Part shown: in pieces, positions 17,621 to 24,908 of the stretch
Layout of the letters: every line of letters begins with the position of its first letter
How positions within the stretch are numbered: position 1 is the stretch's first letter
Assembly (NCBI RefSeq): GCF_001742145.1
Contig: NZ_CP015749.1
Span: 2,976,001 to 3,040,000 of the forward strand
Direction: 5' to 3'
DNA: 64,000 nt
Source: Pectobacterium parmentieri
GTDB taxonomy: Bacteria > Pseudomonadota > Gammaproteobacteria > Enterobacterales > Enterobacteriaceae
Made by a program: the position numbers and the translations under genes
Notes under the pieces: generated by a model
The model's database searches: none
Told to the model about the DNA's origin: nothing
The model's input: only the letters and a program-made list of their open reading frames with translations

Positions 17621-18385
17621 ATGGCTCACGAGCTACTTATCCTCCTTCCAATCGCATTCATTGCGGGCGCCATTAATGCCGCCGTTGGTGGCGGTGGGCT
17701 AATCAGTATGCCGATGTTTTACAGCACGCTTCCCCATTTCACGCCCGCCCAAATTATGGGAATCGATAAGTTCTCTTCCGTGATGGGGCATTTAATGTCC
17801 ATACGGCAGTTTGCAGCCCGACTGCGCCTACCATGGCGGCTCATGCTTCCAACGGTCCTCGCGGCTGTCACCGGTGCCTATATCGGAATCCGCATGCTGG
17901 ATTTCATGCCTTCTTCCTGGATGCGCCCGGTAATTATTGTTGTACTGGCGATCATGGTCGCTTACACATGGTTTCGCCCCAGCTTTGGTAGTCAGGATAC
18001 CAGCAGGGAGCCAACGCGAAGTGACCTTATTAAAGGAGCCATACTTGGATTTATGATTGGATTCTATGACGGCTTCATCGGACCAGGAACAGGCAGCTTT
18101 TTACTCTTTCTTTTCATTCGTTTTTTCCATTTTGATTTTCTGCGGGCAACAGCCTGCGCCAAGGTGGTCAATTTCGGCACCAACTCCGCTACGCTTATTT
18201 TCCTAATTCCAGCGGGTCTGATTAATTACGGGATCGCGCTACCACTCGGCATCGCGGCTATTTGCGGTTCAATCGTGGGTTCGCAGCTAGCGCTAAAAGG
18301 GGGGAATTATTGGATTCGTCGCTTATTCCTGATATTAGCGGTGACATTACTCATTAAGCTGTTGTGGGAAACACTCCAACATTAA
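17621..18385 (+). CDS. TSUP-family membrane exporter (TauE/SafE)
   Basis: Integral inner-membrane protein of 254 residues with about eight hydrophobic helices. The N-terminal GAINAAVGGGGLISMP motif and the second-half GFYDGFIGPGTGSFLLF motif are the two internal-repeat signatures of TauE/SafE (DUF81) proteins. Members export sulfite, sulfoacetate or other small anions; the substrate here cannot be told. Ribosome site AAAGGA before the ATG. It is monocistronic, followed by the copper gene cueP in the same direction, but with its own promoter between them. Confidence 0.9.
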   Translation: MAHELLILLPIAFIAGAINAAVGGGGLISMPMFYSTLPHFTPAQIMGIDKFSSVMGHLMSIRQFAARLRLPWRLMLPTVLAAVTGAYIGIRMLDFMPSSWMRPVIIVVLAIMVAYTWFRPSFGSQDTSREPTRSDLIKGAILGFMIGFYDGFIGPGTGSFLLFLFIRFFHFDFLRATACAKVVNFGTNSATLIFLIPAGLINYGIALPLGIAAICGSIVGSQLALKGGNYWIRRLFLILAVTLLIKLLWETLQH

Positions 18386-18542
18386 TACTTATTTTCACGG
18401 CTCAGTGCTAGCGTAAACCCTGACTCATGACCCACATCAATAACAACGCAAATATCACCGCCATTACGCGTGGTTTAAAATTGATCGAAATCAATTAAAA
18501 ACCAGCAAATACATTAATTTACCTTTCTATACCCACAAACTT

Positions 18543-18573
18543 TTGACCTTCCCGTAGGGGGAAGGTGTAACGT
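18543..18573 (+). promoter_or_regulatory. MerR-type (CueR-like) promoter of cueP
   Basis: A -35 TTGACC and a -10 TAACGT are separated by 19 bases, the over-long spacing that MerR-family activators require. The spacer holds the dyad ACCTTCCC-GTAGG-GGGAAGGT, which matches the known CueR operator pattern (ACCTTCC…GGAAGGT). It lies 45 bases before the cueP start. Copper- or gold-responsive activation by CueR, encoded elsewhere, is a confident inference. Confidence 0.88.
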
Positions 18574-18617
18574 CATAGCATGTTATTTCAAGATAATGAC
18601 TCTATTAAGGGGAAGTA

Positions 18618-19175
18618 ATGATGAAGATAAAAATGATGGCGGTACTACTCGGCCTAACATTAAGCGGCCCTGGTTTCGCAACGACGACTGACGCCAACGC
18701 TTTTCTGGCCAAGCAGGGGCTCGCGGGGAAAACCGTCGAGCAGATCGTCGATGTTATCGATCGGTCACCGCAAGCGAGGCCTTTGCCCTACAGCGCTTCC
18801 ATTACCAGCAAAGAACTAAAATTATCGGATGGACAGCAGCAATATAGTTATCCGCTGGGAGATAAATTTTATCTCTCATTCGCCCCTTATATTCAGCAAA
18901 CACATCCCTGCTTTAACCACAGTTTGTCCGGTTGTCAGGGCGAACTCGCTAATACGGCATTTGACGTAAAAATCACAGATAAAGCCGGTAACGTTATCGT
19001 GCAGAAAACACTAAGTAGTCACCAGAACGGTTTTGTTGGCGTATGGTTACCGCGCAATATTGAAGGAACGATTGATGTCACTTATCAAGGACGCGTGGCA
19101 ACCTCACCGTTTGCGACCTATAGCGACAGCCAGACCTGCATGACGACATTGCCATTGAAAGAACAGGCATCGTAG
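18618..19175 (+). CDS. cueP: Periplasmic copper-binding protein CueP
   Basis: Periplasmic copper-resistance protein known from Salmonella, where it stores copper and supplies SodCII. The 185 residues have a Sec signal peptide cleaved after about residue 21. The blocks SPQARPLPYSASITS, LGDKFYLSFAPYIQQTHPCF and NGFVGVWLPRN are near-identical to Salmonella CueP as I recall it. The three conserved metal-binding cysteines are C98, C106 and C174. Two adjacent ATGs (18618, 18621) share one GGGGAAG site. The 19-base-spacer promoter upstream ties it to CueR. Confidence 0.93.
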   Translation: MMKIKMMAVLLGLTLSGPGFATTTDANAFLAKQGLAGKTVEQIVDVIDRSPQARPLPYSASITSKELKLSDGQQQYSYPLGDKFYLSFAPYIQQTHPCFNHSLSGCQGELANTAFDVKITDKAGNVIVQKTLSSHQNGFVGVWLPRNIEGTIDVTYQGRVATSPFATYSDSQTCMTTLPLKEQAS

Positions 19176-19232
19176 TAAAAGGCACTAGCCTACGGCACAG
19201 CAGGAAACACGCCAACAGTCGCGCTTATTTTC

Positions 19233-19253
19233 GCCGGGGATCACCTCCCCGGC
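19233..19253. terminator. GC-rich hairpin between cueP and the LOG-family gene
   Basis: GCCGGGGA-TCACC-TCCCCGGC, a perfect 8-base stem preceded by a T run (TTATTTTC) and followed by an A-rich stretch. It lies between two convergent genes. It suits termination, with the T run serving the minus strand. Confidence 0.6.
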
Positions 19254-19344
19254 AGCGAAATATTTCTCGCTTCTTATTTACACACCAGAAGGCATTATGT
19301 GACGCGATTAAAAATACAGGCGACACGGACAATAATCGGCGCGC

Positions 19345-19911
19345 TTACTTTTGCGTCCATTTCTTTTCTGGTGGCTGATAAGTATGGAAGAACGTTAATA
19401 ACGCTTCTGGGCTGTCGGAAAACAGCAGCATATCCGCATAGTCACGACGTAAGAATCCTGCATCAACCATGCCGCTAATCATGTCTTGCAAGGGATCAAA
19501 ATAGCCCGCAATGTTGAGAAAAGCGCAGGGTTTATCATGAATACCCAACTGCGCCCATGTCCACTGTTCGAATATTTCTTCAAATGTTCCAGCACCGCCA
19601 GGAAGGGCGATAAACGCATCAGACAACTCTGCCATCTTGCTCTTGCGCTCATGCATGTTTTCAACAACATGCAATTCTGTCAGTCCCTGATGCACAATTT
19701 CTTTTTCAACGAGTGCTCTGGGCATCACGCCGATCGCGGTGCCAGCGTGGGATAATACAGAATTTGCTATTTCCCCCATCAACCCAACTTTACCGCCACC
19801 ATATACAATATCTACACCGGAATCGGCAAGGAAATGCCCCATCTGTTTAGTTTTCTCAATATAGATAGGTGAATTACCCGGTGCCGAACCACAAAAAATG
19901 CCAATTCTCAT
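19345..19911 (-). CDS. LOG-family protein (cytokinin riboside 5'-monophosphate phosphoribohydrolase type)
   Basis: Rossmann-like nucleotide hydrolase of the LOG family, which in plants and some microbes releases active cytokinin from its riboside monophosphate; bacterial members also act on AMP. I chose ATG 19911 (188 residues) because AGGGAG lies 6 bases upstream and MRIGIFCGSAPGN is the normal N-terminus; the open frame extends 54 codons further without support. The catalytic signature PGGAGTFEE is at 104-112, with the preceding HERKSKM phosphate-binding stretch. In a plant-associated bacterium a cytokinin role is attractive but unproven. Confidence 0.9.
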   Translation of the reverse strand: MRIGIFCGSAPGNSPIYIEKTKQMGHFLADSGVDIVYGGGKVGLMGEIANSVLSHAGTAIGVMPRALVEKEIVHQGLTELHVVENMHERKSKMAELSDAFIALPGGAGTFEEIFEQWTWAQLGIHDKPCAFLNIAGYFDPLQDMISGMVDAGFLRRDYADMLLFSDSPEALLTFFHTYQPPEKKWTQK

Positions 19912-20069
19912 CACAAACTCCCTGTAACAAATGGTATTCACTGATTCTACCACCGCATGCCAGGAACAATACTGCGTTATCGCATAGAAAGCCAATAGCT
20001 GCTTGAGATCGGTCAACACATCAGCAACGAGTTCATTATCTCCGAGCACACTACGTACCCAGCCAAACA

Positions 20070-20540
20070 TCACTTCCTGATATTACATGCCAGCTTTGAT
20101 TGGACAGTGCTAATCAGATAGGCATGCTTCGTCAACATTTCAAACTGGATAACGTCATGTTCAGCCAGAATAGGGATCGCCTCTGCAGGGGCATTATCAT
20201 TGATATTTTTATTCATCGTGATATTGCTCGCCACCAGACGGTTTCCCTCCCAAACTGAATCAAAGCTGAACGAGCGCAGGATCGTCAGCGGCACGCCATC
20301 CTCGCCAATGTAAAGACCGTTGACCAAAACCAGCACTCTATTTTTTTCATTCAGATAAAAATAGACGTCATATTCCTTTTTGATGCGCTGATCCTCTGCG
20401 TAGAGAGTTACCTCTGCCTGACATATCAGCGATTTTTTGAATAAATTACTTTTTAAATAAAAGATCGTTCCCAGGAAAAATGAAATAAAAAGCACCATTG
20501 CTGTGAAAAAAACCTTCCTTTTTACTTTAATTATTAACAT
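20070..20540 (-). CDS. Membrane-anchored periplasmic partner of the ToxR-like regulator (YqeJ-like)
   Basis: The 156 residues have one transmembrane helix near the N-terminus (about 12-29) and a ~125-residue periplasmic domain with two cysteines (about 39 and 152). Its start overlaps the end of the upstream regulator gene by 14 bases. A small single-pass protein coupled to a ToxR-type regulator recalls ToxS, and the pair resembles E. coli YqeI-YqeJ as I remember them. Molecular function unknown; modulation of the regulator is inferred from arrangement alone. Confidence 0.65.
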   Translation of the reverse strand: MLIIKVKRKVFFTAMVLFISFFLGTIFYLKSNLFKKSLICQAEVTLYAEDQRIKKEYDVYFYLNEKNRVLVLVNGLYIGEDGVPLTILRSFSFDSVWEGNRLVASNITMNKNINDNAPAEAIPILAEHDVIQFEMLTKHAYLISTVQSKLACNIRK

Positions 20541-21300
20541 AAGTTACACAATTCCCCCCATCTTTCTTGCAGGAAATAGCAATTTCACTCTTCTTATCCA
20601 ACGTTCCAGACATAACCGTTTTTTTCGAATTAAAGAACAATGTGTTACCTGAACAAAGATGTTCATAACCGGGCGGGAGAGAATGACTCACACTGTCATA
20701 CAAATAGAAAAGATCGCATTTCCCATTCATACTCACGTTGACAACCTGTCGATACGGAAAACGATTTACGTTCGCTAGCGTTAGCAGGATTGCGCCAACA
20801 ACCACAGTCCAGAGGATAAGATACTTGATGTATTGCTGTTTTTTTACCGGCTCAGGCATCGCGTGATGTTCTATAGAAAACGAATTTTCTCCCTCATAGT
20901 CCTTTGGTTCAACGCCCCTTTCAACACATTGATTTAAATTATTTTCTCCCTCCACCTCTCTATTTTCCCTCGAAGGAAAAACACGGCTTTCAACATTAAA
21001 AACAATGCCTATTTTAGGAATAGTTACTATCGAATCGGCAATATCAAACTCGCGTAATACCTTCCTTAGCAGAGAGAGATAATTGTTGAGATTATTAATA
21101 GAAGGGCAAAGCGCATGCTTTTCCAGTGCTTCCTCTAGCAAAAAATCACGGCTTAGCGTTATCCCTTGATTCTCTATTAATAAGCAGAGCAATCGTGAAA
21201 TAGGAAAATTCACAGAGATTGCTTCACTTTCACGCCCTACCCATGCCAGCGTTCCCTCACCCTCGTTGAAAATGATTAGATCATTAATCAAATAAACCAT
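20527..21300 (-). CDS. ToxR/CadC-type transmembrane transcriptional regulator (YqeI-like)
   Basis: An inner-membrane one-component regulator. I chose ATG 21300 (257 residues) because AAAAGG lies 4 bases upstream; in-frame ATG and TTG codons 15-18 bases further lack a ribosome site. The N-terminal winged helix (about 1-105) has the OmpR/ToxR pattern (RLLCLLIENQG, NNLNNYLSLLRKVLRE, TIPKIGIVF). A poorly conserved acidic linker follows, then one transmembrane helix (about 160-178) and a ~75-residue periplasmic domain with four cysteines. It resembles E. coli YqeI. The neighbouring fimbrial genes are possible targets, but this is not shown. Confidence 0.82.
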   Translation of the reverse strand: MVYLINDLIIFNEGEGTLAWVGRESEAISVNFPISRLLCLLIENQGITLSRDFLLEEALEKHALCPSINNLNNYLSLLRKVLREFDIADSIVTIPKIGIVFNVESRVFPSRENREVEGENNLNQCVERGVEPKDYEGENSFSIEHHAMPEPVKKQQYIKYLILWTVVVGAILLTLANVNRFPYRQVVNVSMNGKCDLFYLYDSVSHSLPPGYEHLCSGNTLFFNSKKTVMSGTLDKKSEIAISCKKDGGNCVTYVNN

Positions 21301-22153
21301 TCGACCTTTTCCCATCAAAATTAGAGGTACTATTCATTTGTTACAAACAGATTGTAGATACGCTGCTTCATGAGCATAAAACCAACGGAATAGTCCGAAA
21401 AAAAATCATCATAAAAAATAAAAACACGCTTTCCATAAAGAAAAATCAATTATATACAGAACGTTACCGCCCCATCAGAGGCAAGAATAAAAACTTAACC
21501 ATTTATTGTCAAAGATTATTTAACGTTCAATTAACCATTGGTAAAATAAAAAGACATTTCATTTTTTTATAAAAAAATAGATATTTCACGACACCCACAA
21601 TCAAATAAAATGAATGGTAAATAAGGTATTGAATTAAAATAATTTACACCTAAAATAACGTTTATATCCCGTGCTGCCCCCCCTGACACGACAAAAAACC
21701 AGAATAAAAACCTAAATAAATTAAAATTCAAGATATTTAATCTAAATAAACATAATCAAGCCAATACATTTGACCAAAAAAAACAATAAACACTACTATC
21801 TAACCAACATATGGAAAGCTGATTGGGCACGCCAGCCAACATATTCGCTACGTGAATAGGCTAAAAATCGTAATCGGTCAGCAGAGACATGACAAAAAAG
21901 GTATTACCCACTATGCAGAAATGTGGGGGAGCACTCATGAGAGTGCGCTGCTAGCGCTAAAGGGCGGTGTGAACGATGCAGGTATTGCTGTAGAGCATGC
22001 CTCCGAGGAGTAACACCAGGGGGTTATCCAGCACAGCAAATTTTTTATCTTAAAAAGAAAGATAGTTACGCTAACAACAGGGTCAAATGGGTATATCCAA
22101 TAAAATGGGAGGTTTCCTCCCTTATACCCTATTTATTCCACATTTTAATTGGT
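21301..22153. other. AT-rich region between the regulator and fimbrial genes
   Basis: About 850 bases. The first ~500 are very AT-rich and probably include the regulator promoter. From about 21830 to 22013 a plus-strand open stretch reads like protein (HIRYVNRLKIVIGQQRH, then YAEMWGSTHESALLALKGG…) and stops at TAA 22011-22013, without a convincing start codon. I take it as the tail of a decayed gene of unknown identity. A nested hairpin follows at 22089-22129. Confidence 0.5.
22089..22129. repeat. Nested inverted repeats (possible terminator or leader hairpin)
   Basis: Outer arms GGGTATA (22089-22095) and TATACCC (22123-22129) enclose a perfect inner hairpin GGGAGG-TTT-CCTCCC (22107-22121). 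It is followed by TATTTATT. It lies 25 bases before the usher-remnant frame and could terminate upstream transcription. Confidence 0.6.
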
Positions 22154-22642
22154 GTGAATGGATACCACAATGCTGCATCTGCTAAAGCCTATATTCCTAT
22201 GACAATGAAGAGTTTTATGCTCAAGGGAAAAGTAAAACCTGCGTTATTTCACTATGAAATTTTCATTTTTTCTTTGAGTACAACACCACTCAGTGCAACG
22301 AAATTGAACGTTAATGTACTGGATGTCGATGAGCACAGCGAAATTAATCCTTACCATTTCTCCGCTCCCGAAGATATCACGCCGGGCACCTCTCTTTTAT
22401 CCCAAAGAATGAACCCACGTGAAAGACAGCAGCAGGCCGTTAACGCACCGCCAGAAAGCAATAGTCGTTCCCAACCAGCGGTCGACCTCCCGCTTAAACT
22501 CGTCGATAACCTGGCGCTAACACAAGAAGTGCGACCAGATCACGCGCAGTACAAACTCGCCGCCGAAGCTTCATGGAGGCAATCCATCATCCTGCCCGCT
22601 ACCTTAAATCACCGTGATGCGCTGCGACTTCCCTGTAAATAA
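22154..22642 (+). pseudogene. Fimbrial usher remnant
   Basis: The open frame of 162 codons has no good ribosome site. From about residue 47 it reads KLNVNVLDVDEHSEINPYHF followed by 'PGTSLL', which resembles the usher N-terminal pattern (FN.D.LDVDDR.NIDLS.F…PG.Y). A true usher is ~800 residues, so nearly all of the beta-barrel and plug is missing. The end (RDALRLPCK) has a terminal cysteine region as ushers do, so an internal deletion that joined both ends is possible. It lies directly upstream of an intact chaperone. Usher identity is my reading, not a search result. Confidence 0.55.
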
Positions 22643-22676
22643 GCCGCGAGAAATAGAAAAGTCTGGAGAGTACGTT

Positions 22677-23426
22677 ATGAAATGCCCATTTTATCAGCGA
22701 GCAGCGGGATTTATTATCAGTTACTTGTTTTTGATACCCTCAGCCTATAGCACCCTGAGCCTCGATCGCACCCGCGTTATTTTTAACGATGAGGAACAAT
22801 CCGCAACGGTGATGCTGATGAACCCAAATGCGGAACATCCGATTCTGGCACATTCCTGGCTGACGGACGATCAGCACAATAAAGTGACCACGCCGCTGAT
22901 GGTACTGCCGCCGTTACAGCGCATCGAAGCGAAAGGATATAGCCTGACTCGTCTGGTTAAAACTGAACAAATCACCCAATTGCCGACCGATCGCGAATCG
23001 CTGTTTTACCTTAACGTCCGAGAAATTCTGCCAAAAACAGAAAAGGTCAACGTATTGCAGATCGCCATTCAGTCTGAAATCAAAGTGTTCTTCCGCCCGC
23101 GTGGTGTAAAACCAGGAAAAGATGAGATATGGCAGAAAAAACTGCTTATAAAAAAAACAGGCAACACGTTTCAGGTAGAAAATCCAACACCGTACTACAT
23201 CACGGTAAGCAGCATCTTGAAGCAGCCCAAAACGACTCACGCCAAGCCTGCCAACCTATTAAAGAGAAACGCCTTTATGGTAGCGCCACGCTCAACGTTG
23301 TCTGTTGAGGTCAATAACGGCGCGATCAATCATTTCTATCTGTACTACGTCAACGACCACGGTGCCTATGTGCCGTTGCCCTTTACCTGCGCACAAAACC
23401 AGTGTCAGCCCGTTCCTCATGAATAA
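22677..23426 (+). CDS. Periplasmic fimbrial chaperone (PapD-like)
   Basis: Periplasmic chaperone of chaperone-usher fimbriae: it donates a beta-strand to subunits and delivers them to the usher. I chose ATG 22677 (249 residues) after a GGAGAG site; the frame opens 63 bases earlier inside the usher remnant. Signal peptide cleaved near residue 26. The immunoglobulin-like N-domain begins LSLDRTRVIFNDEEQSATVML, and the family signature around 'SLFYLNVREILPK' is present, with a second-domain segment NPTPYYITVS. The matching usher is broken, so this chaperone may have no assembly partner at this locus. Confidence 0.9.
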   Translation: MKCPFYQRAAGFIISYLFLIPSAYSTLSLDRTRVIFNDEEQSATVMLMNPNAEHPILAHSWLTDDQHNKVTTPLMVLPPLQRIEAKGYSLTRLVKTEQITQLPTDRESLFYLNVREILPKTEKVNVLQIAIQSEIKVFFRPRGVKPGKDEIWQKKLLIKKTGNTFQVENPTPYYITVSSILKQPKTTHAKPANLLKRNAFMVAPRSTLSVEVNNGAINHFYLYYVNDHGAYVPLPFTCAQNQCQPVPHE

Positions 23427-23503
23427 TCATCAGGGAGATCCGTCAACATATTATTCTGCGATTTAATTATCACTACTCCGCGCACCTGCATGAGATAGCA
23501 ACG

Positions 23504-24073
23504 ATGATAAAAAATGACAATACAGTAATGAAAACTACGTCACACCATGCCCTGCTCACTTTAGCAGTCGGCATCATGGCACTACAATCAAGTTCACCTC
23601 TTGCACTACAATCCCCTCCTCTGAGCGATAATGAAGTGACGTTCCGCGTCTCCGCCGTCAACGCTGGCTGTAATGTCAGTACGGAAAGCAAGGTGATTGT
23701 GGTAAACATGAGTGAAGTCTCTGAGCGCTATTTAAAAACCAATAGCTACGGCAACTGGCATGACTTCACGATTAACCTCACGGACTGCAATCTGGATACC
23801 TACCAAAACGTTACTGTTCGTTTTTCAGGAAAAGAAGAGCTGCTATTGCCCAAGCATCTGGCACTTGATACACCATCCAGAGCCAAAGGTATCGCGATTG
23901 GCATTTATCATGCCAATAAACTGATTGGCATCAATAGCAGCGCGGACAGCATTGTGTTGCAAAGTGGGGACAACGCCATTCTCTTTTCAGCCCGCATCGA
24001 AAAGATACGCGACGATTTGATTCGATCCGGTGATTTTGTGGCAACGGCGAACTTCACGTTGAGCTATTTATAG
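23504..24073 (+). CDS. Fimbrial subunit (type 1 pilin-like)
   Basis: Exported pilin-domain protein of 189 residues; a Sec signal ends near residue 35. Two cysteines, C56 (in NAGC) and C95 (in LTDC), sit at the spacing of the conserved pilin disulfide, and the C-terminus ends with the donor-groove strand …GDFVATANFTLSYL, matching FimA-family ends. Ribosome sites are poor for both ATG 23504 and ATG 23528. It follows the chaperone by 77 bases in the same direction. With no usher it may be non-functional, or it may use an usher encoded elsewhere. Confidence 0.82.
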   Translation: MIKNDNTVMKTTSHHALLTLAVGIMALQSSSPLALQSPPLSDNEVTFRVSAVNAGCNVSTESKVIVVNMSEVSERYLKTNSYGNWHDFTINLTDCNLDTYQNVTVRFSGKEELLLPKHLALDTPSRAKGIAIGIYHANKLIGINSSADSIVLQSGDNAILFSARIEKIRDDLIRSGDFVATANFTLSYL

Positions 24074-24151
24074 TAGGTTAAGAGTGAGGCATAGGCCGCT
24101 ACGTGCCTTACCCGATACAGGCACACATACCCTTGCGGCTAAACCTATTGG

Positions 24152-24643
24152 CTAGCGGCTAAAAACCAGAGGAATTCTTTTCGAAAACAGGAAATATGGG
24201 ATCCAGACGACAATGCTGAAAACAATCGCAGCAAGCATACTAAATGCATTATCGTCCAGCGCGACACCAAATAGCTGTGAAGGCAGTAACGTTAGGCAAT
24301 ATACGATAACCGCATTAATGACATAGTAAGCGACCATCACCACCTTCGTCCGCCGCTTGCGCCGAAAAAACGTTAGCGCAGTAAAAATCGACATACCAAG
24401 TAAAACAATTACGCAAAATATAGCGAATAGACTGTAATAACTCACAAACCCCGTTTTTTTGAAATGCGCCAGCACGGCACTGACCAGTTCATACAGCGAG
24501 AACGGAGCCATAATGACAGAGAGAATAATTCCCAGCGCCGGAAGGTAGAGAATACCGTTAATCTTCTGCTGTTCTTCTCTTTCGCAATCTGTACACAAAC
24601 CAGACTCTTTTTGCGCATCGTTCTCGCAATTCAGGCACTTCAT
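24152..24643 (-). CDS. Zinc-ribbon membrane protein of unknown function
   Basis: The 163 residues start with a CxxC…CxxC zinc ribbon (C3, C6, C17, C20; MKCLNCENDAQKESGLCTDC), followed by four hydrophobic helices (about 32-52, 65-88, 103-120, 134-155). A basic segment FFRRKRRTKVV lies between helices 2 and 3. No enzyme motif is visible. I do not recognise a named family. It is convergent with the pilin gene and stands alone. Confidence 0.7.
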   Translation of the reverse strand: MKCLNCENDAQKESGLCTDCEREEQQKINGILYLPALGIILSVIMAPFSLYELVSAVLAHFKKTGFVSYYSLFAIFCVIVLLGMSIFTALTFFRRKRRTKVVMVAYYVINAVIVYCLTLLPSQLFGVALDDNAFSMLAAIVFSIVVWIPYFLFSKRIPLVFSR

Positions 24644-24804
24644 TTCTTAATTCCTGTAAAAATGTTCTAAAAGAAAAAAACGGTTCCCCGCCCCGACATA
24701 GCCCGTTATTGTCGCCTATCCCCGAGCCAATGTTAACCCTACTCCACCATCCACTCAGGTAGCACGTACTCAGGTGAGTGTCGAAAATATCTTACAGAGC
24801 CAAA

Positions 24805-24840
24805 AGAAAAAGCGCCTATGTCATTGAGGCAACGGGCGCT
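24805..24840 (-). terminator. Terminator of fhuE
   Basis: On the minus strand AGCGCC…GGCGCT (24811-24840) is followed by TTTTTCTTTTGG, with an inner GCCT…AGGC pairing. It lies 69 bases past the receptor gene stop and fits rho-independent termination. Confidence 0.7.
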
Positions 24841-24908
24841 ATCATTATTCCCGACAGCAGCTCACTGCGCCGTCGGGCAAGTCACTAGAATCAATTCAGA
24901 ACAGCGAA

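Noticed and set aside
19912..20073. N-terminal extension of the LOG-family protein
   Set aside because: The extra 54 residues do not belong to the family, and ATG 19911 has an excellent ribosome site.
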